DNA of 64,000 nucleotides from Pseudomonas sp. BP8 (GCF_017875955.1 NZ_JAGINK010000001.1:749001-813000); one strand, 5' to 3'. Counted from the first letter of the stretch, positions 43,254-53,210 are shown. Made by a program: numbers and translations. Notes: generated by a model not told the origin, from the sequence alone.

Positions 43254-44483
43254 TTAGAACAGGACGCGCGAGCGGATAGTGCCCTTGACGTGCTGCAGCT
43301 TCTCTTGCGCCAGGTCCGAGTACTCGGCATCCACGTCGATCACCACGTAACCGACTTTCTCGTCGGTCTGCAGGAACTGACCCGAAATGTTGATACCGTT
43401 CTCGGCGAACACCTTGTTGATCTCGCTGAGCACGCCCGGAATGTTCTCGTGGATGTGCAGCAGGCGGTGTTTGCCTGGGTGGGCCGGCAGGGCAACTTCC
43501 GGGAAGTTGACCGACGACACCGAAGTACCGTTGTCGCTGTACTTGACCAGCTTCTCGGCCACTTCCAGGCCGATGTTGGCCTGGGCTTCGGCGGTGGAGC
43601 CACCGATGTGCGGGGTCAGGATCACGTTGTCCAGGCCGCGCAGCGGGCTTTCGAACTCGTCGTCGTTGGAGCGCGGCTCGACCGGGAACACGTCGATCGC
43701 AGCGCCGATCAGGTGCTTGTCCTTGATGGCGGCGGCCAGGTGGTCGAGCTCGACCACGGTGCCACGGGCGGCGTTGATCAGGATCGAGCCCTTCTTCATC
43801 GCACGGATTTCCTTCTCGCCGATCATCCACTGGGTGGACGGCAGCTCAGGCACGTGCAGCGAGACGATGTCGGCCAGGCCCAGCAGCTCGTTGAGGCTAC
43901 CCACCTGAGTGGCGTTGCCCAGCGGCAGCTTGGTCAGCGGATCGTAGAAGTACACCTGCATGCCCACGCTCTCGGCCAGGACCGACAGCTGCGTGCCGAT
44001 CGAGCCGTAACCGACGATGCCGAGCTTCTTGCCGCGGATCTCGAACGAGTTGGCCGCGCTCTTGATCCAGCCACCACGGTGGCAGGCCGCGTTTTTCTCA
44101 GGGATGCCACGCAGCAGCAGGATCGCCTCGGCCAGCACCAGCTCGGCCACCGAACGGGTGTTCGAGTACGGTGCGTTGAACACGGCGATACCGCGCTCGC
44201 GGGCCGCGCCCAGGTCGACCTGGTTGGTGCCGATGCAGAAGCAGCCAACCGCGACCAGTTTCTTCGCGCAGTCGAAGATCTCTTCGGTGAGCTGAGTGCG
44301 GGAGCGAATACCGATAAAGTGGGCGTCGGCGATCTTTTCCTTCAGCTGAGCTTCCGGCAGCGAACCCGTGAGGTACTCGATATTGGTGTAGCCGGCAGCC
44401 TTGAGGGTATCGACCGCGTTCTGGTGCACACCTTCAAGAAGAAGGAACTTGATCTTGCTCTTGTCGAGAGAAGTCTTGCTCAT
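43254..44483 (-). CDS. serA: D-3-phosphoglycerate dehydrogenase
   Basis: First step of serine synthesis: oxidises 3-phosphoglycerate to 3-phosphohydroxypyruvate with NAD. The 409-residue protein has substrate-binding, Rossmann and ACT domains. Visible motifs are VGCFCIGTNQVDL, GYGSIGTQ, the catalytic histidine in TPHIGGST and the C-terminal ACT domain (HIHENIPGVLSEINKVFAENG) for serine feedback. Length fits E. coli SerA. It is divergent from the 2-hydroxyglutarate dehydrogenase gene. In P. stutzeri the two are functionally coupled, since SerA also reduces 2-oxoglutarate to D-2-hydroxyglutarate and regenerates NAD. Confidence 0.96.
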   Translation of the reverse strand: MSKTSLDKSKIKFLLLEGVHQNAVDTLKAAGYTNIEYLTGSLPEAQLKEKIADAHFIGIRSRTQLTEEIFDCAKKLVAVGCFCIGTNQVDLGAARERGIAVFNAPYSNTRSVAELVLAEAILLLRGIPEKNAACHRGGWIKSAANSFEIRGKKLGIVGYGSIGTQLSVLAESVGMQVYFYDPLTKLPLGNATQVGSLNELLGLADIVSLHVPELPSTQWMIGEKEIRAMKKGSILINAARGTVVELDHLAAAIKDKHLIGAAIDVFPVEPRSNDDEFESPLRGLDNVILTPHIGGSTAEAQANIGLEVAEKLVKYSDNGTSVSSVNFPEVALPAHPGKHRLLHIHENIPGVLSEINKVFAENGINISGQFLQTDEKVGYVVIDVDAEYSDLAQEKLQHVKGTIRSRVLF

Positions 44484-44653
44484 CTGCGTAAACCTGTATC
44501 CCGGAGAAATAATGGCGAGGGGGTAATGCGGCGCGGCGTCGGCCTTAGCACGAACAGCGGGAGGGCTATGCTAGCATACGCGACACAATCTGAGCCCATA
44601 CCGACAGGTGAAGAGTGCTCAGGGTGACTATGAATAAGTCGAGAGTTCCAGCG

Positions 44654-46051
44654 ATGACCCACCCTGCGGTAATTGATGAGCTGATGACCCTGGTCGACCC
44701 TGGCAAGGTCCTTACCGATCCCGCTTCCCTCGAGGCTTACGGCAAGGACTGGACCAAGCATTATCCCCCTGCGCCAAGCGCCATCGTCTTACCCAAGACC
44801 CTCGAGCAGGTGCAGGCAATCGTTGCCTGGGCCAATCGGCACCAGGTCGCGCTGGTCCCCTCCGGCGGACGCACCGGCCTCTCCGCTGGCGCCGTGGCAG
44901 CCAATGGCGAAGTGGTCGTGGCCTTCGACTACATGAACCAGATTCTTTCCTTTAATGAGTTCGACCGCACCGTGGTCTGCCAGCCTGGCGTGGTCACCCG
45001 CCAACTGCAGCAGTTCGCCGAAGATCACGGGCTGTATTACCCGGTCGACTTCGCCTCATCCGGCTCAAGCCAGATTGGCGGCAACATCGCTACCAATGCC
45101 GGCGGGATCAAGGTGATTCGCTATGGCATGACGCGCAACTGGGTCGCGGGCCTGAAGGTGGTCACCGGCAAGGGCGACCTGCTCGAACTGAACAAGGACC
45201 TGATCAAGAACGCCACCGGTTATGACCTGCGGCAGCTGTTCATCGGCGCCGAGGGCACGCTGGGCTTTGTCGTCGAAGCGACCATGCGCCTGGACCGGGC
45301 GCCGCGTAACCTCACCGCGATGGTGCTGGGTACGCCTGATTTCGACTCGATAATGCCGGTACTGCATGCCTTCCAGGGCCGTCTCGACCTGACCGCCTTC
45401 GAGTTCTTTTCCGACAAGGCCCTGGCCAAGGTCATGGGCCGCGGCGATGTCCCGCCGCCGTTCGATACCGATTGCCCGTTCTATGCCTTGCTCGAGTTCG
45501 AGGCAAGCAACGAAGATGTCGCCAACGATGCCCTGGCCACCTTCGAGCACTGCGTCGAGCAGGGCTGGGTGCTCGACGGGGTGATGAGCCAGAGCGAAAC
45601 CCAGCTGAAAAACCTCTGGAAGTTGCGCGAGTACATTTCCGAGACCATCTCGCACTGGACGCCCTACAAGAACGACATCTCGGTCACGGTCTCCAAGGTG
45701 CCGGCGTTCTTGCGTGATATAGACGCCATCGTCGCGCAACACTACCCGGACTACGAAGTGGTCTGGTACGGCCACATTGGTGACGGCAACCTGCACCTGA
45801 ACATTCTCAAGCCCGATGACATGAGCAAGGATGCGTTCTTTGCTTCGTGTGCCCGGGTCAACAAGTGGGTGTTCGAGATCGTCGAGCGCTACAACGGCTC
45901 GATTTCTGCCGAGCATGGCGTGGGCATGACCAAGCGCGACTACCTGGGTTACAGCCGTTCGGCGGATGAAATTGCCTGCATGAAGGCAATCAAGGCCGTC
46001 TTCGACCCTAACGGCATCATGAATCCGGGTAAGATCTTCGCTCCTGAATAA
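44654..46051 (+). CDS. FAD-linked D-2-hydroxyglutarate dehydrogenase
   Basis: A 465-residue VAO-family flavoenzyme converting D-2-hydroxyglutarate to 2-oxoglutarate. FAD-binding blocks are PSGGRTGLSAGAVAANGE and SSGSSQIGGNIATNAGG. The metal/substrate region is WYGHIGDGNLHLN and the C-terminus NPGKIF. The start is uncertain: ATG 44654 (MTHPAVID) is chosen, ATG 44630 has a weak AGGG upstream. It is divergent from serA, which is the pairing known to drive serine synthesis by removing D-2-hydroxyglutarate. An FAH-family gene follows 25 bp downstream. Confidence 0.9.
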   Translation: MTHPAVIDELMTLVDPGKVLTDPASLEAYGKDWTKHYPPAPSAIVLPKTLEQVQAIVAWANRHQVALVPSGGRTGLSAGAVAANGEVVVAFDYMNQILSFNEFDRTVVCQPGVVTRQLQQFAEDHGLYYPVDFASSGSSQIGGNIATNAGGIKVIRYGMTRNWVAGLKVVTGKGDLLELNKDLIKNATGYDLRQLFIGAEGTLGFVVEATMRLDRAPRNLTAMVLGTPDFDSIMPVLHAFQGRLDLTAFEFFSDKALAKVMGRGDVPPPFDTDCPFYALLEFEASNEDVANDALATFEHCVEQGWVLDGVMSQSETQLKNLWKLREYISETISHWTPYKNDISVTVSKVPAFLRDIDAIVAQHYPDYEVVWYGHIGDGNLHLNILKPDDMSKDAFFASCARVNKWVFEIVERYNGSISAEHGVGMTKRDYLGYSRSADEIACMKAIKAVFDPNGIMNPGKIFAPE

Positions 46052-46076
46052 AAGCAGTAAGCAGAAGGAGTCGGTC

Positions 46077-46742
46077 ATGAGTTACCAGCATCAGTATGTA
46101 GACGGCACCCGCATCCACTTCCCGTTGGGCAAGGTGGTTTGTGTGGGGCGCAACTATGCCGAGCACGCCAAGGAACTGGGCAATCCCATTCCGACCGAGC
46201 CCCTGCTGTTCATCAAGCCAGGCAGTTGCGTGGTGCCACTGGAAGGCGGTTTCAAGATCCCGACCGAGCGTGGCTCGGTGCACTACGAGGCAGAAATCGC
46301 GGTGCTGCTGGGCAAGCCGTTGTCGGCCCATCCCACCAAAGAGGAAGTGCTCGACGCGATCTCCGGCTACGCGCCGGCACTGGACCTGACACTGCGTGAC
46401 GTGCAGACCAAGTTGCGTGAGCAGGGCTTCCCGTGGGAATCGGCCAAGTGCTTTGATGGCGCCTGCGTACTGCCGCCCTTTGTGGTTGCTTCGAGCTTCG
46501 AGGATGTCACTGACATCGGCATCCGCCTGACCATCAATGGCGAAGTGCGCCAGGACGGTAACAGCGCGATGATGCTCAACGCTATCGTGCCGATCATCCA
46601 GCACATGGCCTCGCACTTCTCGCTGCATCCGGGTGACGTGATCCTCACCGGTACGCCAGCGGGTGTCGGCCCGTTCAATGTCGGTGACGAGCTGGTGCTG
46701 GAGTTGCCGGGTGTGAGCCGGTTCGAGAGCCGGGTGCTGTGA
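46077..46742 (+). CDS. Fumarylacetoacetate-hydrolase family enzyme (YcgM-like)
   Basis: A 221-residue FAH-fold enzyme. The metal site is seen in VHYEAEIAVLLG (Glu-x-Glu) and ALDLTLRDVQ (Asp), with the GRNYAEHAKELGN and LTGTPAGVGPF blocks. YcgM-type relatives are acylpyruvases or oxaloacetate tautomerases/decarboxylases; the exact reaction is not readable. AGAAGGAG precedes the ATG. It follows the D-2-hydroxyglutarate dehydrogenase gene by 25 bp, suggesting a joint role in clearing side products of central metabolism. Confidence 0.88.
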   Translation: MSYQHQYVDGTRIHFPLGKVVCVGRNYAEHAKELGNPIPTEPLLFIKPGSCVVPLEGGFKIPTERGSVHYEAEIAVLLGKPLSAHPTKEEVLDAISGYAPALDLTLRDVQTKLREQGFPWESAKCFDGACVLPPFVVASSFEDVTDIGIRLTINGEVRQDGNSAMMLNAIVPIIQHMASHFSLHPGDVILTGTPAGVGPFNVGDELVLELPGVSRFESRVL

Positions 46743-46753
46743 TCCCGTAACGC

Positions 46754-46822
46754 TGGCCTCTTCGCGGGGCAAGAACGCTCCTGCAATCTATCCTGCAGGA
46801 GCGGGCTTGCCCCGCGAAGGGG
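46754..46822. repeat. REP pair (class I)
   Basis: Convergent copies CTTCGCGGGGCAAGAACGC (altered core) and GCGGGCTTGCCCCGCGAAG. Confidence 0.82.
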
Positions 46823-46838
46823 CGGAACTACCGGCAAG

Positions 46839-46863
46839 AACGCTCGCCAATTAGCGTTTTTTT
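46839..46863 (+). terminator. Intrinsic terminator after the FAH-family gene
   Basis: AACGCT/AGCGTT stem with an 8-nt loop, running into seven T residues. Confidence 0.75.
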
Positions 46864-46946
46864 CACAAACAATCCGGATAATGCGCCCACCTATGTCCAT
46901 CTGCCGCGGTTAGGGAAAACTCGGCATCCGCAGGAATTCTCCCACC

Positions 46947-47873
46947 ATGGCATCTCCCTCCAGCGCTTCTCGTCCTTCGTCGCGCAAACGCAGTGTGTTC
47001 CTGCGTTGGCCGTTCCTGCTCGGCGTAACGGCCGTCATCGGCTACGGCTTGTCCATCGCCATGCACTGGGATGATCGTGGTTTGTTGTGGGTAAAGGAGC
47101 GCTTCGAGAGTTCCAACGAACGCAGTGAAAGCGTGTGGCTGCCCGATTACACGGTAGACATCGATGCCAAGGTATTGCCCGGCATGGAAGATGACGAGGC
47201 TTCCGACCTGGCCTACAGCCCGCGCACCCGCAGCCTGTTTGCGGTGATGGGCAAGAACCCGTTCCTGGTCGAGCTCAACCTCGACGGTGACGTACTGCGC
47301 AAGATGCCGCTGGAAGGCTGGGAAAACCCCGAAGGTGTCGCTGTGCTTGAAGACGGCCTGCTGGCTATCGTCGACGAGCGTGGCCATGACATCACCCTGG
47401 TGAAAGTCGACGCCACTACCACGGCGCTCAAGCGCGACGATTTCCAGCGCTACGACCTGGGCACGTCGGTGAAGAGCAACAAGGGCTTTGAAGCGGTCGC
47501 CTGGGATCCGGCGCGCCAGCGCCTGGTGATCGGTGAAGAGCGTCCGCCGAAGCTGTTCACCTGGAGTACTGATGGCCGGAGCCCGCTGACCGGTGACAAA
47601 CAGCCATTGGCCAATGATCAGCTCGACCTGCGCAATCTGTCGGCGTTGGGCATCGATCCGCGCACCGGGCACCTTTTGGTGCTCTCGGCTGACTCGAACA
47701 TGCTGCTGGAGCTTGACGAGAACGGTAACCAGGTCAGCTTCATGACCTTGCTCGGCGGGTTCAATGGCCTGGAAGACCGCGTGCCGCGGGCTGAGGGGGT
47801 GGCCATGGACGAGCAGGGCACGCTGTACATGGTCAGCGAGCCTGATCTGTTCTATCGCTTCAAGAAAAACTGA
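46947..47873 (+). CDS. SdiA-regulated domain protein (copy 1)
   Basis: A 308-residue protein with one N-terminal membrane helix (about 15-35) and a periplasmic beta-propeller-like SdiA-regulated domain. Repeated blocks are DDEASDLAYSPRTRSLFAV, NKGFEAVAWDPARQRLVIGEE and AEGVAMDEQGTLYMVSEPDLFYRF. The family is named from an E. coli gene controlled by the quorum receptor SdiA; biochemical role is unknown. A paralogue follows 90 bp downstream in the same direction. Confidence 0.85.
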   Translation: MASPSSASRPSSRKRSVFLRWPFLLGVTAVIGYGLSIAMHWDDRGLLWVKERFESSNERSESVWLPDYTVDIDAKVLPGMEDDEASDLAYSPRTRSLFAVMGKNPFLVELNLDGDVLRKMPLEGWENPEGVAVLEDGLLAIVDERGHDITLVKVDATTTALKRDDFQRYDLGTSVKSNKGFEAVAWDPARQRLVIGEERPPKLFTWSTDGRSPLTGDKQPLANDQLDLRNLSALGIDPRTGHLLVLSADSNMLLELDENGNQVSFMTLLGGFNGLEDRVPRAEGVAMDEQGTLYMVSEPDLFYRFKKN

Positions 47874-47963
47874 CAGCAGATTCGGATTTTTCCGATGCTG
47901 GCATTAAGCTTTACTTCAGCTGTTCGTGGTTAGATTCGCCATCCTTTCGCCGAGTCTGCCTCT

Positions 47964-48875
47964 ATGCGCCGTTACCTTCGCCTGCCACTGCTCCTGTTGA
48001 TCCTCGGTGTGCCCTCGCTGCTCCTGCTGGGCCTGGCCGGGCAAGAGTTTCGCCTGTTCGAGCGGGGTTGGTTCAACCTCAAGACCTGGTGGCAACCGAG
48101 CGAAGCGGGCATTGGCCTGGGGCGCTATCAGGTCGTGGTCGAGGCCCAGGTCATCGACGGGCTGGACGATGATATCTCGGCCCTGACCTACGACCCTGAG
48201 CGCAAGACGCTGTTCAGCGTCACCAACAAACGCTCCGAATTGATCGAGCTGTCCCTGGATGGCCGTATTTTGCGGCGGGTACCCTTGACCGGCTTTGGCG
48301 ACCCGGAGGCGGTGGAGTACATCGGGCCCAACACCTTCGTGATCACCGATGAGCGCCAGCAACGGCTGATCCGCGTACGCCTCGATGACGACACGCTGTT
48401 CCTCGACGCCAACGATGCCGAGCAGTTGACCCTTGGCATCGGCCTCAATGGCAACAAAGGCTTCGAAGGCCTGGCCTATGACTCGGTGGGCAAGCGCCTG
48501 TTCGTGGCCAAGGAGCGCGACCCGATGGTCATCTACGAGGTGCACGGTTTCCCCCATGAAAGCCCCGAGCAGCCTTATGCGGTACATGTGGTGCAGGACC
48601 GCAAGCGTGATTCACGGCTGTTCGTGCGGGATCTGTCGAGCCTGCAGTTCGATGAGCGCAGCGGGCATCTGCTGGCCCTGTCGGACGAGTCGCGGCTGGT
48701 GGTGGAACTGGACGTAACGGGCAAGCCGCTGAGCACCCTGTCGCTGAACAAGGGTTATCAGGGGTTGCAGAAGAACGTGCCGCAGGCGGAAGGGATTGCC
48801 ATGGATGATGCCGGGACCATCTATCTGGTAAGTGAGCCGAACCTGTTTTATGTGTTCAAGCAGCCGGCCGATTGA
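47964..48875 (+). CDS. SdiA-regulated domain protein (copy 2)
   Basis: A 303-residue paralogue of the preceding gene. It has a signal-anchor (about 5-24) and the same propeller blocks: DDISALTYDPERKTLFSVTN, NKGFEGLAYDSVGKRLFVAKE and AEGIAMDDAGTIYLVSEPNLFYVF. The two are clearly diverged outside these motifs, so the duplication is old. Both proteins should face the periplasm. The downstream REP pair separates it from the convergent rpiA. Confidence 0.85.
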   Translation: MRRYLRLPLLLLILGVPSLLLLGLAGQEFRLFERGWFNLKTWWQPSEAGIGLGRYQVVVEAQVIDGLDDDISALTYDPERKTLFSVTNKRSELIELSLDGRILRRVPLTGFGDPEAVEYIGPNTFVITDERQQRLIRVRLDDDTLFLDANDAEQLTLGIGLNGNKGFEGLAYDSVGKRLFVAKERDPMVIYEVHGFPHESPEQPYAVHVVQDRKRDSRLFVRDLSSLQFDERSGHLLALSDESRLVVELDVTGKPLSTLSLNKGYQGLQKNVPQAEGIAMDDAGTIYLVSEPNLFYVFKQPAD

Positions 48876-48889
48876 TTGTGTAGAAGGCC

Positions 48890-48984
48890 TTCATCGCGGG
48901 GCAAGCCCGCTCCCGCGCCGTCATGGTGCAGCCCTGATACCCAGGTAAACAGGGCTGCTCGGGAGCGGCTTGTCCCGCGATTGG
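48890..48984. repeat. REP pair (class I)
   Basis: Convergent copies ATCGCGGGGCAAGCCCGCTC and GAGCGGCTTGTCCCGCGAT, with a CAGCCCTG/CAGGGCTG stem in between. Confidence 0.82.
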
Positions 48985-48986
48985 GT

Positions 48987-49661
48987 TTACTCGGCCTTGA
49001 GGCTTTTCACGCCTTCAGCAGTGCCCAGCAGCAGCAGGTCTGCTGGACGCGCTGCGAACAGGCCATTGGTCACCACGCCAACGATCGCGTTGATCTGGCT
49101 CTCAAGAGCGACAGGGTCGATGATCTGCAGGTTGTACACATCGAGGATGACGTTGCCGTTGTCGGTCAACACACCTTCGCGGTAGACCGGATCGCCACCC
49201 AGCTTCACCAGTTGGCGGGCGACGTGGCTACGCGCCATCGGGATCACTTCGACCGGCAGCGGGAAGGCGCCCAGCACCGGTACCAGCTTGCTGCCATCGG
49301 CGATGCAGATGAAGGTCTTGGCCACTGCCGCGACGATCTTCTCGCGGGTCAGGGCCGCGCCGCCGCCCTTGATCAGGTTCAGGTGCGCGTCGCTCTCGTC
49401 GGCACCATCCACGTAGAACTCCAGCTCGCTGACCGTGTTCAACTCGTAGACCGGGATGCCATGGCCCTTCAGACGCTCTGCAGTGGCCTCAGAGCTGGCA
49501 ACCGCGCCGTCAAAGGCGGTCTTGTGCTGGGCCAGGGCGTCGATGAAGAAGTTGGCGGTCGAACCGGTACCGACGCCGACGACGCTTTTTGCATCCAGCT
49601 TGGGCAGAATGAAATCGACGGCGGCCTGGGCGACGGCCTGTTTGAGTTGGTCCTGGGTCAT
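48987..49661 (-). CDS. rpiA: Ribose-5-phosphate isomerase A
   Basis: Interconverts ribose 5-phosphate and ribulose 5-phosphate in the pentose phosphate pathway. The 224-residue protein has the phosphate-binding [11 protein letters not shown], the DGADES loop and the catalytic region [16 protein letters not shown]. The ATG at 49661 (MTQDQLK) is the family start; the frame to 49838 is not homologous. It is divergent from ilvA with about 145 bp between them, as in other pseudomonads. Confidence 0.95.
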   Translation of the reverse strand: MTQDQLKQAVAQAAVDFILPKLDAKSVVGVGTGSTANFFIDALAQHKTAFDGAVASSEATAERLKGHGIPVYELNTVSELEFYVDGADESDAHLNLIKGGGAALTREKIVAAVAKTFICIADGSKLVPVLGAFPLPVEVIPMARSHVARQLVKLGGDPVYREGVLTDNGNVILDVYNLQIIDPVALESQINAIVGVVTNGLFAARPADLLLLGTAEGVKSLKAE

Positions 49662-49806
49662 GCGGGCTCCGAGAGGGGCAGGGGAGTTTCGAGAGGCGCG
49701 TAGTATAGCGGCAAGTGCCGGCAAAACCTCGGCTTTGCTGTGGTCCGCCGACGTAGCGCTGGGGTAGACTCGCAGCCCTTGTCCCGCGGCCAGTGATGCT
49801 TTCCCG

Positions 49807-51321
49807 ATGCTCGAACAGTACGTCAAGAAGATCCTCACCTCGCGCGTCTACGACGTTGCGGTCGAAACCCCGTTGCACAGCGCCGGCCAGCTGAGCAAGC
49901 GCCTGGGCAACCAGATCCTGCTCAAGCGTGAGGACCTGCAGCCGGTGTTCTCGTTCAAGATCCGCGGGGCGTACAACAAGCTGGCCCAGCTGAGCCCGGA
50001 AGAGCTTGCCCGCGGCGTAGTCACCGCCTCGGCCGGCAACCATGCCCAGGGTGTTGCCCTGGCGGCGCGCGAGTTGGGCATCAAAGCGACCATCGTCATG
50101 CCCAAGACCACCCCCGAGATCAAGATCGAAGGCGTGCGCTCGCGCGGTGGCAAGGTGGTTTTGCACGGTGATTCGTTCCCCGAGGCGCTGGCCTACTCGT
50201 TGAAACTGGTCGAGGAAAAGGGCTTCGTCTACATCCACCCCTACGATGACCCGCATACCATTGCCGGCCAGGGCACCGTGGCCATGGAGATCCTGCGCCA
50301 GCACCCAGGCCGTCTGGACGCGATTTTCGTCCCGGTCGGTGGCGGCGGGCTGATTGCCGGCATTGCTGCCTACGTCAAATACCTGCGGCCCGAGATCAAG
50401 GTGATTGGCGTCGAGCCAGATGACTCCAACTGCCTGCAGGCGGCCATGGCTGCTGGCGAGCGGGTGGTGTTGCCGCAGGTCGGGCTGTTTGCCGACGGTG
50501 TTGCAGTGGCGCAGATCGGCCAGCACACCTTTGATATCTGCAGGCTGCACGTCGATGAAGTGGTGACGGTAAGTACCGACGAGATCTGCGCGGCGATCAA
50601 GGATATCTACGACGATACCCGCTCGATCACCGAGCCTGCTGGTGCCCTGGGGGTTGCGGGGATCAAAAGATACGTCGAGATGACCGGCGTTACCGGGCAT
50701 ACGCTGGTAGCCATCGACTCGGGCGCCAACGTCAACTTCGACCGCCTGCGCCACGTCGCCGAACGGGCCGAGCTGGGTGAAAAGCGCGAAGCGATCATTG
50801 CCGTGACCATCCCCGAACGGCCGGGAAGCTTCAAGGCCTTCTGCGAGGCCATCGGCAAGCGCCAGATCACCGAATTCAACTACCGCAAGCACACCTCGGA
50901 CGAGGCGCACATCTTTGTTGGCGTGCAGACGCATCCCGAAAACGATCCGCGTGCGCTGTTGGTCCAGCAGTTGACCGATCAGGGCTTCCCGGTTACCGAC
51001 CTGACCGACAACGAGCTGGCCAAGCTGCACATCCGCCATATGGTCGGCGGGCATTCGGCCGGTGCCAGTGACGAGATCGTGCTGCGCTTCGAGTTTCCCG
51101 AGCGGCCGGGGGCGTTGTTCAACTTCCTCAACAAGCTGGGCGGACGCTGGAATATCTCGATGTTCCACTACCGCAACCATGGCGCGGCCGATGGCCGAGT
51201 GGTGGCGGGGCTGCAGGTGCCGGAGGATGAGCGCCACCTGGTGCCGGCGGCGTTGGCCAAGATCGGTTACCCGTATTGGGACGAGACCGAGAACCCGGCG
51301 TACAGGCTGTTTTTGGGCTGA
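49807..51321 (+). CDS. ilvA: Threonine dehydratase (deaminase), biosynthetic
   Basis: PLP enzyme converting threonine to 2-oxobutanoate at the start of isoleucine synthesis. The 504-residue length includes a catalytic domain (PLP lysine in [10 protein letters not shown], phosphate loop [13 protein letters not shown]) and two C-terminal ACT-like domains ([29 protein letters not shown]) that give isoleucine/valine control. The length is that of the allosteric biosynthetic form, not the short catabolic form. A REP pair follows. Confidence 0.95.
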   Translation: MLEQYVKKILTSRVYDVAVETPLHSAGQLSKRLGNQILLKREDLQPVFSFKIRGAYNKLAQLSPEELARGVVTASAGNHAQGVALAARELGIKATIVMPKTTPEIKIEGVRSRGGKVVLHGDSFPEALAYSLKLVEEKGFVYIHPYDDPHTIAGQGTVAMEILRQHPGRLDAIFVPVGGGGLIAGIAAYVKYLRPEIKVIGVEPDDSNCLQAAMAAGERVVLPQVGLFADGVAVAQIGQHTFDICRLHVDEVVTVSTDEICAAIKDIYDDTRSITEPAGALGVAGIKRYVEMTGVTGHTLVAIDSGANVNFDRLRHVAERAELGEKREAIIAVTIPERPGSFKAFCEAIGKRQITEFNYRKHTSDEAHIFVGVQTHPENDPRALLVQQLTDQGFPVTDLTDNELAKLHIRHMVGGHSAGASDEIVLRFEFPERPGALFNFLNKLGGRWNISMFHYRNHGAADGRVVAGLQVPEDERHLVPAALAKIGYPYWDETENPAYRLFLG

Positions 51322-51340
51322 CCGGCTAAGCTAGGCCTCA

Positions 51341-51427
51341 AGGGCCTCTTCGCGGGGCAAGCCCGCGCCTGCAGGTTCCTGGTAAACACAAGCCCCTGTA
51401 GGCGCGGGCTTGCCCCGCGAAGAGGCC
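51341..51427. repeat. REP pair (class I)
   Basis: Long inverted repeat GGGCCTCTTCGCGGGGCAAG and CTTGCCCCGCGAAGAGGCC around a short spacer. Confidence 0.9.
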
Positions 51428-51453
51428 AGCAAGCGCAACCCAAGGACCAAACC

Positions 51454-51879
51454 ATGGAATACCTCATCACCCTCAAGACTGCCCATGTCCTCGCCACCGT
51501 GCTGCTACTGGCAGGCGCGCTGGGGCTGGCGATCTGGACCTGGCGCGCCAAGCGCCGGGGCGATGCCAATGTCTACGGCCAGCTGCTGCGCCGACCGCTG
51601 CTATTCGTCTGGCTGCTGATGGGGCTGTGCCTGGTAAGCATGCCGTTCACCGGCTGGTGGCTGGTGCACCTGGTGGGCTGGCCGCTGGGGCAGACCTGGC
51701 TGCTGGCCTCCAGTGTCATCTATACCGTCGGCGCCTTCAGCGTCTGGTGGCTCTTGGTGCGCCTGAACCGGCTGCGCCGAGCTGAGCCTGCCGAGCTGCG
51801 CTTGACCTTGGCGCTGGCGGTGTTCAGTGGGGTGTGCTTCCTGTCGATCGCCGGTTTGATGGGCGCCAAGCCGGTCTGA
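51454..51879 (+). CDS. DUF2269-like four-helix inner-membrane protein
   Basis: A 141-residue very hydrophobic protein with four membrane helices (about 8-28, 48-70, 78-100 and 115-135). The opening MEYLITLKTAHVLATVLLL and the WWLVHLVGWPLGQTW loop resemble DUF2269 (YndJ-like) proteins. Function is unknown. It lies between ilvA and the convergent HAD phosphatase, a position I recall as conserved in P. putida. Confidence 0.78.
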   Translation: MEYLITLKTAHVLATVLLLAGALGLAIWTWRAKRRGDANVYGQLLRRPLLFVWLLMGLCLVSMPFTGWWLVHLVGWPLGQTWLLASSVIYTVGAFSVWWLLVRLNRLRRAEPAELRLTLALAVFSGVCFLSIAGLMGAKPV

Positions 51880-51910
51880 GGCGACAGGGCTGCGCAGCAG
51901 CCCCTGCCTC

Positions 51911-52567
51911 TCAATCCCGCAGAGAGATCACGGGCCAGCCGCGGCTCAGCGCCTCTGCCTGCAACTTCGCATCCGGATCGACTGCCACTGCATGTTCCAC
52001 CTGCTCGAGCAGTGGCAGGTCGTTCATCGAGTCGCTATAGAAGTAGCTCCCCTCCAGGTCGTAACCGTTCTCCAGCATCCAGCGCTGCAGTCGCGTCACT
52101 TTGCCTTCACGGAAACACGGTATATCGGTACTGCGCCCGGTAAAACGTTCGCCGTCCCGCTCGCATTCGGTGGCCAGCAGGGTCCGCACCCCCAGGCGCC
52201 GCGCGATCGGCGCGGTCACGAAGCGGTTGGTGGCGGTAATGATCACCAGCTTGTCGCCGGCCTCGCGGTGCTGGCGCAGCAGGGCCAGAGCCTTGGGCAG
52301 GATGATCGGCTCGATGCAGTCGCGCATGAAGTCGCGGTGCCATTCGTCGAGCGTGGCCGGCTCGGTGGCGGCGAGGATCTCCATCGAGAAGGCCAGGTAG
52401 GCCTGCAGGTCCAGGGTGCCATTGAGGTAGTCCTGGTAGAAGGCATCGTTACGTTGCTTGTAGGCAATCGGGTCAAGAATTCCCCGTTCGCACAGATAGT
52501 CACCCCAGGCGTGATCGCTGTCGCCGCCGAGGAGGGTATTGTCCAGGTCGAATAAAGCCAGGCGCAT
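51911..52567 (-). CDS. HAD-superfamily SerB-like phosphatase (possible histidinol-phosphatase)
   Basis: A 218-residue HAD hydrolase. Motif I is [12 protein letters not shown], motif II lies in IITATNRF, the motif III lysine in [10 protein letters not shown], and motif [12 protein letters not shown]. It belongs to the HAD-IB branch related to phosphoserine phosphatase. The orthologous position in P. aeruginosa (next to rppH-ptsP) is held by PA0335, which I recall being assigned as histidinol-phosphate phosphatase, so that role is possible here. The start at 52567 (MRLALFD) is divergent from rppH. Confidence 0.85.
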   Translation of the reverse strand: MRLALFDLDNTLLGGDSDHAWGDYLCERGILDPIAYKQRNDAFYQDYLNGTLDLQAYLAFSMEILAATEPATLDEWHRDFMRDCIEPIILPKALALLRQHREAGDKLVIITATNRFVTAPIARRLGVRTLLATECERDGERFTGRSTDIPCFREGKVTRLQRWMLENGYDLEGSYFYSDSMNDLPLLEQVEHAVAVDPDAKLQAEALSRGWPVISLRD

Positions 52568-52708
52568 CGCGGTCACTCGCTTGAGGCAGAGGGTGGCTGC
52601 GCAGAATACGAAGTTTTTGGCTCGCTGCACATAAGCTTGGCGGGCGCGTTGCTGCGCTCGTGAGCTTTGTGGAACAATGCGGTGACATGCGTTTGCGAGG
52701 TTGCTGCC

Positions 52709-53188
52709 GTGATCGACCCGGATGGTTTTCGCCCCAATGTCGGGATCATTCTCACGAATGATGCCGGGCAGGTGCTATGGGCTCGGCGGATCAACCAGGA
52801 TGCCTGGCAGTTTCCCCAGGGTGGCATCAACCCTGACGAAACGCCGGAAGATGCCCTGTACCGTGAGCTGAATGAAGAAGTCGGCCTTGAGCGCGACGAT
52901 GTGGAAATTCTTGCCTGCACCCGTGGCTGGTTGCGTTATCGTTTACCCCAGCGTCTGGTGCGCACGCACAGCCAGCCGCTGTGCATCGGGCAGAAACAGA
53001 AGTGGTTCCTGCTGCGCCTGGTCACCAATGAGCAACGGGTGCGCATGGACCTTACCGGCAAACCGGAATTCGACGGCTGGCGCTGGGTCAGCTATTGGTA
53101 TCCGTTGGGCCAGGTAGTGACATTCAAGCGCGAGGTCTATCGTCGCGCCCTGAAAGAGCTAGCACCGCGCCTGCTGACGCGCGACTGA
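52709..53188 (+). CDS. rppH: RNA pyrophosphohydrolase
   Basis: Removes pyrophosphate from triphosphorylated mRNA 5' ends and so starts RNase E decay. The 159-residue protein carries the Nudix box [20 protein letters not shown] with EEVGL following. The GTG at 52709 (reading [12 protein letters not shown]) is the normal family start with GAGG 9 nt upstream; the longer ATG frame from 52667 adds residues unlike the family. PtsP follows 22 bp downstream, an order conserved in Gammaproteobacteria. Confidence 0.94.
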   Translation: MIDPDGFRPNVGIILTNDAGQVLWARRINQDAWQFPQGGINPDETPEDALYRELNEEVGLERDDVEILACTRGWLRYRLPQRLVRTHSQPLCIGQKQKWFLLRLVTNEQRVRMDLTGKPEFDGWRWVSYWYPLGQVVTFKREVYRRALKELAPRLLTRD

Positions 53189-53210
53189 CGACGGAGTTCG
53201 ACCCCGAGCC

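Noticed and set aside
42939..44627. 562-residue open frame on the plus strand
   Set aside because: It begins in composite repeat B and then runs antisense through serA, whose minus-strand reading is unmistakable. The translated part before serA is the Arg/Lys-rich nonsense produced by the repeat.
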